This document shows, piece by piece, positions 23,512-32,344 of a stretch of 64,000 nucleotides of DNA. The position numbers were made by a program, and so were the translations under genes. Location: assembly GCA_005880695.1 (NCBI GenBank), contig VBGR01000056.1, positions 1-64,000 of the forward strand. The letters are read 5' to 3'. Every line of letters begins with the position of its first letter. Position 1 is the stretch's first letter. This DNA comes from Chloroflexota bacterium. GTDB taxonomy: Bacteria; Chloroflexota; Dormibacteria; Dormibacterales; Dormibacteraceae. The notes below the pieces were generated by a model. That model was not told the origin of the DNA. It did not search any database and worked only from the letters and a program-made list of their open reading frames with translations.

Positions 23512-25833
23512 GTGATTTCCCCCCATCTGCGGCTCCTGTCAGCCCTCGGCCCGTGGCTTCCGGCGGTGCTGGCGCTGGCCTTGCTGCTCGTTGCCTGGTT
23601 TCCGGTCCTGGCGGGCTCGCGGGTCCTGATCGGGGGCGACGTGCTGTATTCGATCGGCCCACCCTGGGCGGCGGAAAGGGCCGCCCACCGGCCGGCCAAC
23701 ACCCTCGTGGTCGACCCGGCTCAGCAGTTCCTGCCCTGGCAGCAGCTCACCGCCGACGCGTTCCGCCACGGAAGGCTCCCACTCTGGGACCCCTACGCGT
23801 TGTCGGGCAAGCCGCTCCTTGCCAACGACCAGTCGGCTCCCTTCTCGCCCTTTACCTGGCTCGCCCTCTTCTTCAAGCCGGCGACAGGGCTCAGCCTGGC
23901 GATGATCGCCAAACTGCTGGTGGCCGGGTTCGGCATGGCGTTCTACCTGCGCGCGCTCGGCGCCCGCGGCATCGGGCCCGTAGCCGGGGGCGTGGCCTAC
24001 GCCGGGAGCTCCTTTATGACCGTCTGGCTGGCTTCGCCGCAGGCCGCCGTCGCGGCGCTCCTCCCCTGGATCTTCGCGGCGGTCGAGCTTTACCTGAAGA
24101 CCGGCCGCAGAAGGGCACTCGCAAGCCTTGCCCTGGCCGTGGGCCTCCAGTTCCTCGCGGGACACGCCGAGACCTCCCTTCACGTCGGCCTCGGGCTCGC
24201 CGTCTACGGGCTGATCCGGCTCGCTCTGGCGCCTCGGTTGGTCTTCCGGATGGGCGCGCTGATCGCCGCCGGCGTGGTCGGAGTCATGCTCGGCGGCGCT
24301 CAGCTGCTGCCTTTTCTCAATGAGCTCGGACAGTCCTCGCTGGTACGCGACCGCGCCGCGGGTGCGGTCGGCTCGGGCCACCTGAACCTCTCCGCAGTTA
24401 CCTCTTGGTTCGTGCCCAACGCTGTCGGCAATCCCGGGATCGACGGACTGTACGGTCGCTACCCGAACTACAACGAAGCGACCGGGTTCGCCGGCGTCAC
24501 GATGCTCGTCCTGGCGCCGATCGGCCTGGCCGCAGAGTGGTTGCGGGAGCGGGGTCCGGCGCTCGCTCTGGCGGGGGTGGGCCTGGTTTCGGCTGGCATC
24601 GTTTATGGACCGCTGAGCCCGCTCGCGGGGCGACTGCCAGGCCTTGCCGAGGCGAACAACATCCGGCTCCTCGTCTTGACGTGCTTCGCGGTCGCCGCGC
24701 TCGGCGGTCTCGGCCTGGCGAGCCTCGAGGAGGCGTCCTTGCGGGGACGCCAGCGAAGGCTGGTCGGAGTCGCTCTCTCTATGCTCGGGATGACAGCAGC
24801 CGTAGGTGTCGGGTTGGGCGGCCTGGTCCTGACCCAGGTCGGGGCCGGGGTGGGCGCCCTGCTGCCGACATTCCCGAGCTATTACATCGGGTTCTGGACT
24901 CTCCTGGCGGCCCTGGCGCTGCTGGGAGCCCTGGCGCTCGCGGCTGCCGCCCATTTCGCGGCCGGCCGCGTCGCGGCGCCCGCCCTGGGGCTGCTTGTCA
25001 GTCTCGAGGCGGCTCTGTTTGTGATTCCCTACCAGCCGCTTGTCAGGCCCGACGAGGTGCCTCCGGCGAGCACGGTGGCCACCTGGCTCCAGGACCACTC
25101 CGGTGACGGGTCGATCGCCTCCACGGGCAAGACGCTGATCCCCGAGACGGCGACCTACTACGGCGTGCGCGATGTGCGCGGTTACGACGTCCTGGTCCCA
25201 CCCCGGGCGCGGCTCTACTGGTCGGCCGCCGACCCTGGTTACCACGACCGCGGTCTCGTCACGTTCCTCGAGCGGCCGGACATCGACTGGCTGAAGCGCG
25301 CGGGTGTCGCCTACATCGTCACCGCCGGCGCGGTCGTGCCGGGCAGCGCGCCGGTCGAGTCTGCCGAAGGTGTCGTCGTCAGCGCAGTCGCCGGACGTCC
25401 CTACGCCTACGCGACCGGCACCTGGTCGGCGGTGGCCGACGCGGCGGCGGCTCGCCGCCAGCTCCTCGCGCAGCCGGCCGGACCGCCGGTGATCGAAGGC
25501 GTCCAGGCCGGCAGCTCGCAGGCGTTGGCGCTGGTCAGCGTGCAGCGGGAAAGCCCAGAGCAGATCACGGTGCAGGTACGGACAGATGGGCCGGTCGTGG
25601 TCGTGATCCACGAATCCTGGAGCCCTGACTGGCGGGCCAGCCTCGACGGCCGGACCGTCGCCGACCACCCGGCCGACCTCATCTTCCAGGGCGTCCTCGT
25701 CCCGCTGGGCGCCCACACCCTCGAGCTCCGCTACGAGCCCGCCGGCGTCACCCGGGGCCTGGCGCTCTCGGGGGCCGGCGTCGCCGGCCTCCTGGCGCTC
25801 GCCATCCTGCCGCTCCCGCGAAGGCGACACTAG
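23512..25833 (+). CDS. YfhO family polytopic membrane protein (putative GT-C)
   Basis: 773 residues with about twelve membrane helices. The first extracytoplasmic loop is long, with VLIGGDVLYSIGPPW, DPAQQFLPWQQLTADAFRHGRLPLWDPYALSGKPLLAN: acidic and aromatic residues typical of YfhO and GT-C enzymes. The C-terminal 230 residues are a soluble domain ending in VVIHESWSPDWRASLDGR and a final helix. In Bacillus, YfhO is needed for glycosylation of lipoteichoic acid; here a role in decorating a surface polymer is inferred from the neighbouring sugar genes. The start is GTG 23512 with no Shine-Dalgarno site. Confidence 0.75.
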   Translation: MISPHLRLLSALGPWLPAVLALALLLVAWFPVLAGSRVLIGGDVLYSIGPPWAAERAAHRPANTLVVDPAQQFLPWQQLTADAFRHGRLPLWDPYALSGKPLLANDQSAPFSPFTWLALFFKPATGLSLAMIAKLLVAGFGMAFYLRALGARGIGPVAGGVAYAGSSFMTVWLASPQAAVAALLPWIFAAVELYLKTGRRRALASLALAVGLQFLAGHAETSLHVGLGLAVYGLIRLALAPRLVFRMGALIAAGVVGVMLGGAQLLPFLNELGQSSLVRDRAAGAVGSGHLNLSAVTSWFVPNAVGNPGIDGLYGRYPNYNEATGFAGVTMLVLAPIGLAAEWLRERGPALALAGVGLVSAGIVYGPLSPLAGRLPGLAEANNIRLLVLTCFAVAALGGLGLASLEEASLRGRQRRLVGVALSMLGMTAAVGVGLGGLVLTQVGAGVGALLPTFPSYYIGFWTLLAALALLGALALAAAAHFAAGRVAAPALGLLVSLEAALFVIPYQPLVRPDEVPPASTVATWLQDHSGDGSIASTGKTLIPETATYYGVRDVRGYDVLVPPRARLYWSAADPGYHDRGLVTFLERPDIDWLKRAGVAYIVTAGAVVPGSAPVESAEGVVVSAVAGRPYAYATGTWSAVADAAAARRQLLAQPAGPPVIEGVQAGSSQALALVSVQRESPEQITVQVRTDGPVVVVIHESWSPDWRASLDGRTVADHPADLIFQGVLVPLGAHTLELRYEPAGVTRGLALSGAGVAGLLALAILPLPRRRH

Positions 25834-25836
25834 AAT
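25831..25836 (+). promoter_or_regulatory. -10 element TAGAAT overlapping the upstream stop codon
   Basis: TAGAAT begins with the TAG stop of the YfhO-type gene and ends 7 nt before the TTG start of the nucleotidyltransferase gene. It would give a leaderless internal transcript for the rmlA-like/rmlB/glycosyltransferase genes. Confidence 0.45.
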
Positions 25837-25843
25837 CCGAACG

Positions 25844-26599
25844 TTGAAGGGCGTCATCCTCGCGGGGGGCACGGGCAGTCGCCTCCACCCGCTCACCCTG
25901 ATCACGAACAAGCACCTGCTTCCGATCTACGACCGGCCGATGATCAGCTACGCGATCGAGGCGCTGGTCAAAAGCGCAGTCACCGAGATCATGCTGGTGA
26001 CCGGCGGGACGCACGCGGGCGAGTTCCTGCGCCTGCTCGGCAACGGCCACGAGTACGGGATCGACAGGCTCTTCTATGCCTACCAGGAGCGGCCAGGCGG
26101 CATCGCCGAGGCGCTCGGCCTGGCCGAGCGGTTCGTGGACCGGGACCGGGTCGTCGTGGTGCTCGCCGACAACGTGTTCGAGTGCTCGATCCGGCCGGCA
26201 GCCGAGAAGTTCGCGACGCAGGAGAAGGGCGCCCGCATCCTGCTCTCGAAGGTCAGCGAGCAAGCGCACCTGAAGCACCTTGGCGTTCCCGAGCTGGACG
26301 GCCAGGGACGGGTTACGAAGATTGTCGAAAAGCCGGAGGACCCGCCCAGTGCCTTCGCGGTGACCGGCATCTACTTCTACGACGCGGACGTGTTCGACGT
26401 CATCCCGACCCTGGAGCCGTCCAACCGCGGAGAGCTCGAGATCACTGACGTGAACAACCACTACGTGCGCCAGCGCACCATGGAGTACGACGTGGTGGAC
26501 GGGTTCTGGGGCGACGCCGGGGAGTCGATCGAGGCCTACTACGCGGTCAATGACTTCGTGCGCGCGCACGGCGCCAATAAGGAGATTCCCGGAACGTGA
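25844..26599 (+). CDS. rmlA: Glucose-1-phosphate thymidylyltransferase-type nucleotidyltransferase
   Basis: 251 residues. The nucleotide-binding signature is MKGVILAGGTGSRLHPLTLITNKHLLPIYDRPM. The metal-binding Asp is in VVVVLADNVFE and the sugar-site region in TKIVEKPEDPPSAFAVTGIYFYD. It joins glucose-1-phosphate and dTTP to make dTDP-glucose. It is shorter than the roughly 290-residue enterobacterial RmlA, as in many actinobacterial and archaeal forms. The start is TTG 25844, 7 nt after TAGAAT. Its stop overlaps the GTG of rmlB (GTGA), so the two form one pathway unit; rmlC and rmlD are not in the window. Confidence 0.88.
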   Translation: MKGVILAGGTGSRLHPLTLITNKHLLPIYDRPMISYAIEALVKSAVTEIMLVTGGTHAGEFLRLLGNGHEYGIDRLFYAYQERPGGIAEALGLAERFVDRDRVVVVLADNVFECSIRPAAEKFATQEKGARILLSKVSEQAHLKHLGVPELDGQGRVTKIVEKPEDPPSAFAVTGIYFYDADVFDVIPTLEPSNRGELEITDVNNHYVRQRTMEYDVVDGFWGDAGESIEAYYAVNDFVRAHGANKEIPGT

Positions 26600-27627
26600 G
26601 CGAGCGCGTGCTTCGGCGCCTCCTGGTCGCCGGCGGCGCCGGCTTCATCGGCTCCAACTTCGTGAAGCTGCTGCGCAGGACGCGGCCCGACGTCGAGGTC
26701 ACCGTGCTGGACAAGCTCACCTACGCCGGCAACCCTGCCAACCTGCGCGAGCTGGAGGGCCAGGAGGGCTACCGCTTCGTGCGCGGCGACATCTGCGACG
26801 GCGAGATGGTCGACCACCTGGCGGGCCAGGTCGACGCCATCGTCAACTTCGCGGCCGAGACCCATGTCGACCGCTCCCTGCTCGACCCCTTCGCGTTCGT
26901 ACTCACCGACGTGCTCGGGACGGCGGTGCTTTGCGAGGCAGCACGCAAGCACGAGCACGAGGTCATCCTGCTGGTCTCGACTGATGAGGTCTACGGCGAT
27001 GTGACCACCGGCCTGTCAAAAGAGGCGGACGCGCTCCGGCCGCGCAGCCCGTACTCCGCCAGCAAGGCCGGCGGCGAGCTGCTGGCACGCTCTTATGTGG
27101 AGAGCTTCGGCTTGCCGCTGCTCGTGACCCGCGGCAGCAACAACTACGGGCCCAACCAGTTCCCCGAGAAGATCGTCCCGCTTTTCATCACGAACGCCCT
27201 CGACGGCTTGAAGCTGCCGATTTACAACGACGGCTCGGCAGTGCGCGACTACATCTACGTCGAGGACCACTGCGAAGGCATCGACCTGGTGCTGCGCAAA
27301 GGCGAGGTCGGCCACGCCTACAACGTCGCCACCGGAGTGCAGACCAGCGGCCTGGAGGTGGCGCGGACCGTGCTCGAGCTGACGGGCGGCGACGAGTCGC
27401 TGCTGGAGTTCGTCCGCGACCGGCCGGGCCACGACTACCGCTACGCGCCGGACATCAGCGCGATCTCAGAGCTGGGCTGGCAGCCAAAGGTCAACTTTCG
27501 CGAGGGCCTGGCGGAGACTGTCCGCTGGTATCAGGAGCACGAGCAGTGGTGGCGGCCCCTGAAGTCCGGCGAGTACTGGGATTTCTATCGCCGCAACTAC
27601 AAGCCGATCGAGACCGAAGTCTCATAG
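26596..27627 (+). CDS. rmlB: dTDP-glucose 4,6-dehydratase
   Basis: 343 residues, an extended short-chain dehydrogenase. The NAD-binding loop is [16 protein letters not shown], the catalytic Thr-Asp-Glu is in LLVSTDEVYGD and the Tyr-x3-Lys pair is in SPYSASKAGGE. The sugar-nucleotide region has NNYGPNQFPEKIVPLFI. It makes dTDP-4-keto-6-deoxyglucose from the RmlA product, the branch point for rhamnose and other deoxysugars. GTG start overlapping the rmlA-like stop. The next gene begins inside its stop codon. Confidence 0.95.
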   Translation: MSERVLRRLLVAGGAGFIGSNFVKLLRRTRPDVEVTVLDKLTYAGNPANLRELEGQEGYRFVRGDICDGEMVDHLAGQVDAIVNFAAETHVDRSLLDPFAFVLTDVLGTAVLCEAARKHEHEVILLVSTDEVYGDVTTGLSKEADALRPRSPYSASKAGGELLARSYVESFGLPLLVTRGSNNYGPNQFPEKIVPLFITNALDGLKLPIYNDGSAVRDYIYVEDHCEGIDLVLRKGEVGHAYNVATGVQTSGLEVARTVLELTGGDESLLEFVRDRPGHDYRYAPDISAISELGWQPKVNFREGLAETVRWYQEHEQWWRPLKSGEYWDFYRRNYKPIETEVS

Positions 27628-28595
27628 GGACGGACCCGAGCGTTTCGGTCGTTGTCTTGAACCGGGACGGCCTGCGCTTCCTGGACGCCTGCCTGAGCGC
27701 TTCGCTCGACCAGGAGGTGGACGGTGGGCATGAGGTGCTTCTGGTGGACAACGGCTCCAGTGATGGGTCCGCGGAGCACGTCAGGCAGCGACATCAGCGC
27801 GTGCGCGTGATCGAAGCGGGTCGGAACCTTGGGTTCGCTGCGGGCAACAACCTCGGCATCCGCGAGGCGCGGGGCGAGCTGGTGGTCCTGCTCAACAACG
27901 ACACGCGCGTGCGCCCGGGCTGGCTCCAAGCTCTGGTCGAGGTTGCCGGCGCCGACCCTCGGGCCGGGGCGGTGACTTCGAAGCTGTTGTTCGCGGAGCC
28001 CGCCGGAGTGATTCAGAACGCCGGGTCGCTGCTGCTCAGCGATGGCAGCGGTGGCGACCGAGGGAGTGGGGAGCCCGATGCCGGCCAGTTCGACAAGCGG
28101 GAGGAGGTCTTCGCCTTTTGCGGCGCTGCCGCGCTCCTGCGCCGCGAGGCCCTGGCCGACGTCGGCGTCTTCGACGAGGACTACTTCATGTACTACGAGG
28201 ACACGGACCTCAGCTGGCGCCTCCGCTTGCGTGGCTGGAGGGTGGTCTATGAGCCGCGCGCGGTGGTCGACCACTGGCACGCCGCGTCGAGTGGGCGCGA
28301 CTCCAGGTTCATGCGCTTCCACGCCGACCGCAATCGCCTGTTCACCGTTTTAAAGAACGCGCCGCCGTCCTTCGTCGGCCGCAGCTTCCTCAGCCTGGGA
28401 AGACGTGCCGCGGCGCCGACCGGTCCGGCCGGGACTCCGCGAGAAGGATCGAAGCCCAGGGTGCTCGCGTCATTCGCGGCGCACTTGCCCGCCATGCTGG
28501 CGCGGCGACTGCGCATCCGCGCACGGCGTACAGCCCCTGACGCGGAGGTGCTGCGCTGGATCTACTCGAGAGAGCGATGGGACGCCCGCTCCTGA
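27624..28595 (+). CDS. GT2 family glycosyltransferase (rhamnosyltransferase-like), apparent ATA start
   Basis: About 323 residues from the proposed start. The GT-A fold begins at once with SVSVVVLNRDGLRFLDACLSASL, followed by VLLVDNGSSDGSAEHV, NLGFAAGNNLGIREARGELVVLLNNDT (the metal site) and EDYFMYYEDTDLSWRLRLRGWRVVYEPRAVVDHWHAASSG, as in rhamnosyltransferases of the WbbL type. No ATG, GTG or TTG lies near the domain start. The frame reaches back to GTG 27546 through rmlB shadow sequence, but an ATA at 27624-27626 overlaps the rmlB TAG by the usual coupling distance. I favour the ATA start but cannot prove it. Confidence 0.8.
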   Translation: MGTDPSVSVVVLNRDGLRFLDACLSASLDQEVDGGHEVLLVDNGSSDGSAEHVRQRHQRVRVIEAGRNLGFAAGNNLGIREARGELVVLLNNDTRVRPGWLQALVEVAGADPRAGAVTSKLLFAEPAGVIQNAGSLLLSDGSGGDRGSGEPDAGQFDKREEVFAFCGAAALLRREALADVGVFDEDYFMYYEDTDLSWRLRLRGWRVVYEPRAVVDHWHAASSGRDSRFMRFHADRNRLFTVLKNAPPSFVGRSFLSLGRRAAAPTGPAGTPREGSKPRVLASFAAHLPAMLARRLRIRARRTAPDAEVLRWIYSRERWDARS

Positions 28596-29725
28596 TCGGC
28601 CTCACCTCCCCTTACTTCGGAGCTGTCTTCGGCGGCGGCGAGAAGTACCTCGGCGTGACAGCCGAAGCGGTGCGGGACGGGTTCCCAGGCAATGTGGTCG
28701 AGATCGCGGGCGCGGTGCCGGCCGACCGCGAACGCTACGAGGCGACGCTGAACCTCGACCTCCACGGAATCCAGCTGGTCGCCAACAACCCTCGCGTCAC
28801 GCCGGTCCACCGCCTGGCCAACCGGCTGACTCCGCTCCGCCCGCTGCGCAACCGCGTCCTGGCGTCTCAGGCGGCGCGCGCCACAGCACGCTACGACGTC
28901 CACCTGGCCATGGCCTACCGCATACCCGTGCACACGCGCGCGCAGCGCACGGCGATTCTCTGCCAGTTCCCCTACGCGTCACGTGAGGGCGTGGCGGAGT
29001 TCGAGCGCGTCATCTGCCAGTCGGAGTACGTGCGGCACTGGGTGCGCGAGCTCTGGGGTCGTGACGCGGTCGTCGTGCACCCGCCAGTTGACCTCCCGGC
29101 CGGCGGTCCCGAGGCCGCCGCCAAGCGCCCGCTCATCCTCTCGGTCGGGCGCTTCTTCGAAGGCGGCCATTCGAAGCGCCACGAGGTGATGGTGGAGGCC
29201 TTTCGCGGGCTCTGCGAGGACGGATTGGAAGGCTGGCAGCTGCACCTGGTCGGGTCGGTTCACGAGGAAGGTCCGCACGCGGGCTACTTCGAGCGTGTCA
29301 AGGCCCGCGCTCGCGGCTACCCGATCCGGATCCATACCGACCTGAGCCATCAGGACCTGGAGGACCTCTACCGCTCGGCGAGCGTCTACTGGCACGCAGC
29401 CGGGTTCGGAGCCGAAGGCGGGCCACCCGAGGCGCTCGAGCACTTCGGGCTGACCGTCGCCGAAGCCATGGCCCACGCCACGGTGCCGGTCGTCTATCCG
29501 GGGGGCGGCGTCGCCGAAGTCGTTCACGACAAGGAGGACGGCTTTCACTGGCGCGACCCGCGTGAGCTGGCGGAGGTCACGCTCCGGCTGGTGGCTGACG
29601 CCGACCTGCGGCGCCGGGTTGGTGCGGAGGCCTGGCGGTCGGCGCGACGCTTCGGCCGGGCCGAGTTCAAGCGCCGGATGCTGGAGGCGCTCCGCCCATT
29701 GGTCGAGCCGGCCTCCGGTGAGTAA
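28577..29725 (+). CDS. GT4 family glycosyltransferase
   Basis: 382 residues with a GT-B fold. N-terminal domain: IGLTSPYFGAVFGGGEKYLGVTAEAV. Donor-binding C-terminal domain: PLILSVGRFFEGGHSKRHEVMVEAF, DLEDLYRSASVYWHAAGFG and the E-x7-E motif region EALEHFGLTVAEAMAHATVPVVYPGGGVAEVV. It probably transfers a nucleotide-activated sugar to the growing lipid-linked repeat unit in the cytoplasm. The ATG start overlaps the end of the preceding GT2 gene by 19 bp, and the gene ends 8 bp inside the next one. Confidence 0.87.
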   Translation: MGRPLLIGLTSPYFGAVFGGGEKYLGVTAEAVRDGFPGNVVEIAGAVPADRERYEATLNLDLHGIQLVANNPRVTPVHRLANRLTPLRPLRNRVLASQAARATARYDVHLAMAYRIPVHTRAQRTAILCQFPYASREGVAEFERVICQSEYVRHWVRELWGRDAVVVHPPVDLPAGGPEAAAKRPLILSVGRFFEGGHSKRHEVMVEAFRGLCEDGLEGWQLHLVGSVHEEGPHAGYFERVKARARGYPIRIHTDLSHQDLEDLYRSASVYWHAAGFGAEGGPPEALEHFGLTVAEAMAHATVPVVYPGGGVAEVVHDKEDGFHWRDPRELAEVTLRLVADADLRRRVGAEAWRSARRFGRAEFKRRMLEALRPLVEPASGE

Positions 29726-30809
29726 GCCACTTCTCGACGCGCGCTCCCTGCAGGGGCCGAGTGCGCGGCGTGGCATCGGGCGCTACGCACGGGGTCTGCT
29801 GCGAGCGCTGGCCGAGGCCGGCCTCGACTACGACGTCCTGATCGACGGCGGCCTGCCCGACCCTGAGGTTCCCAACGGCGTCAAGCTCTATGCGACCCGG
29901 CGCCGCTACCGGGGCCGGCTGGCCGGCTACGAGGATTCGGTGGCGCTGGTCGCGGACCTGCGCAAGATCCGGCCTTCCCTCTACCACGCCCTCCACCTGA
30001 CGCTCCCCGGCCGCGCCCCCTGCCCGGTCGTGGTCACCGTCCACGACCTCATCCCCTGGGCGTTCGGCGGCTGGCGCATGGCCGGCGAGCGGCTCCGCTA
30101 TCGCACCGCGCGGCGGCTCTTGCCCCGGGCCGACCTGCTGCTCGCGGTCTCCCAGGCGACCGCGGCCGACATCCGTCGCCTGGTTGGTGCCCAGGCTGAG
30201 CGCGTGCGCGTCGTTTACGAGGGTCTCGACCCCGCGTTTCGGCCCCGCGAGGGTGCGCCCGATCGGGTTCGCCGGCGCTGGAGCGTGAGCAAGCCCTACC
30301 TCGTCTTCGTGGGCGCCCTGGACGTCCGCAAGGATCCGGCGGGGCTCTTGCGAGCCTGGGGGGCGGCGCGCGCCAGCGGCGCCGACCTGGACCTGCTGGT
30401 GGCGGGCGAGTCGGGACGCCAGGCACCGTCGAACATGGGCGGAGCGCGGCTGCTCGGCTACGTCGACGATGAGTCCCTGGCCGACCTCCTCTCGGCCGCC
30501 GGCTGCCTGGTTTTCCCAAGCCTCTACGAGGGCTTCGGGCTGCCGGCTCTGGAGGCGATGGGCTGCGGCTGCCCGGTGGCCGCCTACCGCAACTCCAGCC
30601 TGCCCGAGATCGTCGGCGACGCCGGCGCCCTGGTTGCCAACCGCGATTCTGAGGCGCTCGGACGGGCGGCGGCCGCGCTCCTGGCAGAGCCGCAACGCTC
30701 GCAGGCCCGCAACTCCGGCTTGAGCCGGGCTCGGAGCTTCAGCTGGGAGAAGGCGGCCCGGGAGACGATGGCCGCCTACCGGGACCTGACCGGGAGCTCG
30801 GCCGGCTGA
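29718..30809 (+). CDS. GT4 family glycosyltransferase (mannosyltransferase-like)
   Basis: 363 residues, GT-B fold. N-terminus: KPLLDARSLQGPSARRGIGRYARGLLRAL, with VVVTVHDLIPWAFGGW. C-terminal donor site: KPYLVFVGALDVRKDPAGLLRAW, SAAGCLVFPSLYEGFGLPALEAMGCGCPVAAYRNSSLPEIVGDAG with the E-x7-E motif. This form is common among mannosyl- and rhamnosyltransferases of O-antigen-like polymers. The GTG at 29718 overlaps the previous stop. The frame is open back to 29562 but only in shadow sequence. It is the last gene of this polysaccharide run; a hairpin overlaps its stop codon. Confidence 0.88.
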   Translation: MSKPLLDARSLQGPSARRGIGRYARGLLRALAEAGLDYDVLIDGGLPDPEVPNGVKLYATRRRYRGRLAGYEDSVALVADLRKIRPSLYHALHLTLPGRAPCPVVVTVHDLIPWAFGGWRMAGERLRYRTARRLLPRADLLLAVSQATAADIRRLVGAQAERVRVVYEGLDPAFRPREGAPDRVRRRWSVSKPYLVFVGALDVRKDPAGLLRAWGAARASGADLDLLVAGESGRQAPSNMGGARLLGYVDDESLADLLSAAGCLVFPSLYEGFGLPALEAMGCGCPVAAYRNSSLPEIVGDAGALVANRDSEALGRAAAALLAEPQRSQARNSGLSRARSFSWEKAARETMAAYRDLTGSSAG

Positions 30810-30830
30810 CCCACTTTCTTGTGGGTCGGC
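30805..30830. terminator. Hairpin between convergent GT4 gene and livF
   Basis: A 10-bp stem (GCTGACCCAC/GTGGGTCGGC, one G-U pair) with loop TTTCTT spans the stop codon of the GT4 gene and lies 7 bp before the end of livF. There is no long T run on either strand, so it is a candidate bidirectional terminator only. Confidence 0.45.
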
Positions 30831-30836
30831 TTCAAT

Positions 30837-31571
30837 TCACATTCCCAGATAAGCCCTCTGGACCTCAGCCGACTCCAGCAGCTCCTGTCCGGTGCCCGTC
30901 TGAACTATCTCCCCGGTTTCGAGGACGTAACCCCGGTGCGCGACCTGGAGAGCCTGGCGCGCGTTCTGCTCCACCAAGAGAATCGAGGTGCCCTGCTTGT
31001 TGATGTCGCGGATGATCGAGAAGATGGTCTCGACCAGGATCGGAGCGAGTCCAAGCGACGGCTCGTCGAGCATCAAGAGGCGGGGTCTGGACATCAGCGC
31101 TCGCCCGATTGCCAGCATCTGCTGCTCCCCGCCCGACAGGGTCCCCGCCAGCTGCGTCGAACGTTCCTTGAGTCGCGGGAAGAGCGTGAACGCGTTTTCC
31201 ATGTCCGCCCGTATCCCGTCGCGATCTCGGCGGGTGTAGGCGCCCATCAAGAGGTTCTCGTGAACGCTCATCCGGGGGAAGAGGCGGCGGCCCTCTGGGG
31301 CGAGGCAAAGGCCCCGCCGGACGATCGCCTCCGCCGGCCGCCCGGTAGTCTCCTTTCCGTCGAAGACGACCCGGCCGGCGAGCGGCCGCATCACACCCGC
31401 CAGCGTCCGTACGGTGGTCGACTTGCCGGCACCGTTGGCGCCGATCAGGGTGACGATCTCGCCCTGGCTGACGTTCAAGCTCACGCCGCGCAGGGCGACG
31501 ATCTTCCCGTACGCCACCTCGAGGCCGGTCACCTCGAGGAAGGCGCTGCCGTTGGAGCTGCTGTCGCTCAT
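30837..31571 (-). CDS. livF: Branched-chain amino acid ABC transporter ATPase LivF
   Basis: 244 residues. Walker A: LIGANGAGKSTTVRTL. Signature: GTLSGGEQQMLAIGRALM. Walker B: RLLMLDEPSLGLAP. Switch His region: SILLVEQNARQAL. LivF-type length and C-terminus (VQRAYLGM). It is one of two ATPases that drive import of leucine, isoleucine, valine or related substrates. It overlaps livG by 4 bp and is the last gene of livKHMGF. Confidence 0.95.
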   Translation of the reverse strand: MSDSSSNGSAFLEVTGLEVAYGKIVALRGVSLNVSQGEIVTLIGANGAGKSTTVRTLAGVMRPLAGRVVFDGKETTGRPAEAIVRRGLCLAPEGRRLFPRMSVHENLLMGAYTRRDRDGIRADMENAFTLFPRLKERSTQLAGTLSGGEQQMLAIGRALMSRPRLLMLDEPSLGLAPILVETIFSIIRDINKQGTSILLVEQNARQALQVAHRGYVLETGEIVQTGTGQELLESAEVQRAYLGM

Positions 31572-32344
31572 GCCCCCGTGCCCAGATAGGCCTCGATCAC
31601 GCGGCGGTCCTTGCGCACGTCTTCGGGGACGCCCTCGGCGATCTTCTCGCCGTGGTCGAGCACGGTGACCCGATCCGAGATCCCCATCACGACCTTCATG
31701 TCGTGCTCGATCAGGAAGAGCGTCACGCCACGATCGCGGATGGAACGGATGAGGTCGCCGAGCGCCGCCTTCTCCTGCGGGTTGGTCCCCGCCGCGGGCT
31801 CATCCAGCAGGAGCAGGCGCGGCTCGCTGGCGAGAGCCCGCGCGATCTCCAGCCGCCGCTGGAGGCCGTAGGGGAGGTTGTTGGCCAGGTCGCCGTGTCG
31901 GCGCCGGAGGCCGACGAACTCGAGGTATTCGCGCGCTTTCTCGCGGGCGTCTTTCTCTTCAGCCCGCTCGTCAGGAGTGCGCACCACGGCCTTCCAGTAA
32001 GCCGCGTGGAGACGCGAATGGCGGCCGACCAGGACGTTGCCGAGGACGCTCATGTTGCCGAAAAGCCGGATGTTCTGGAAGGTTCGGGCGATGCCGAGCT
32101 GGGCGAGGACGTGCGGCTTCAAGCCGGCGATGGCGCGGCCCGCGAACGTGATCGTTCCCGAGGTGGGCACGTCAAGGCCGGTGATCAGGTTGAAGACGGT
32201 GGTCTTGCCGGCTCCGTTGGGGCCGATCAGGCTGAAGATCTCGCCTTCCCGGACCGCCACGTCGACGTCGTCCACCGCCACGAGGCCGCCGAACTCCTTG
32301 CGCACCTGCTTGAGCTCGAGGATCGTGGCCGCTTCGGCCGTCAT
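31568..32344 (-). CDS. livG: Branched-chain amino acid ABC transporter ATPase LivG
   Basis: 258 residues. Walker A: LIGPNGAGKTTVFNLI. The signature is the degenerate form usual in LivG (NLPYGLQRRLEIARAL). Walker B: RLLLLDEPAAGTNP. Switch region: VTLFLIEHDMKVVMGISDRVTVLDHG. It pairs with LivF on the cytoplasmic face. The start ATG overlaps the livM stop (ATGA) and its own stop overlaps livF, showing tight coupling. Confidence 0.95.
   Translation of the reverse strand: MTAEAATILELKQVRKEFGGLVAVDDVDVAVREGEIFSLIGPNGAGKTTVFNLITGLDVPTSGTITFAGRAIAGLKPHVLAQLGIARTFQNIRLFGNMSVLGNVLVGRHSRLHAAYWKAVVRTPDERAEEKDAREKAREYLEFVGLRRRHGDLANNLPYGLQRRLEIARALASEPRLLLLDEPAAGTNPQEKAALGDLIRSIRDRGVTLFLIEHDMKVVMGISDRVTVLDHGEKIAEGVPEDVRKDRRVIEAYLGTGA

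Noticed and set aside
23539-25911. 790-codon minus-strand ORF
   Set aside because: Antisense shadow of the YfhO-type gene; composition is Arg/Gly/Asp-rich with no domain, while the plus strand has clear membrane helices.
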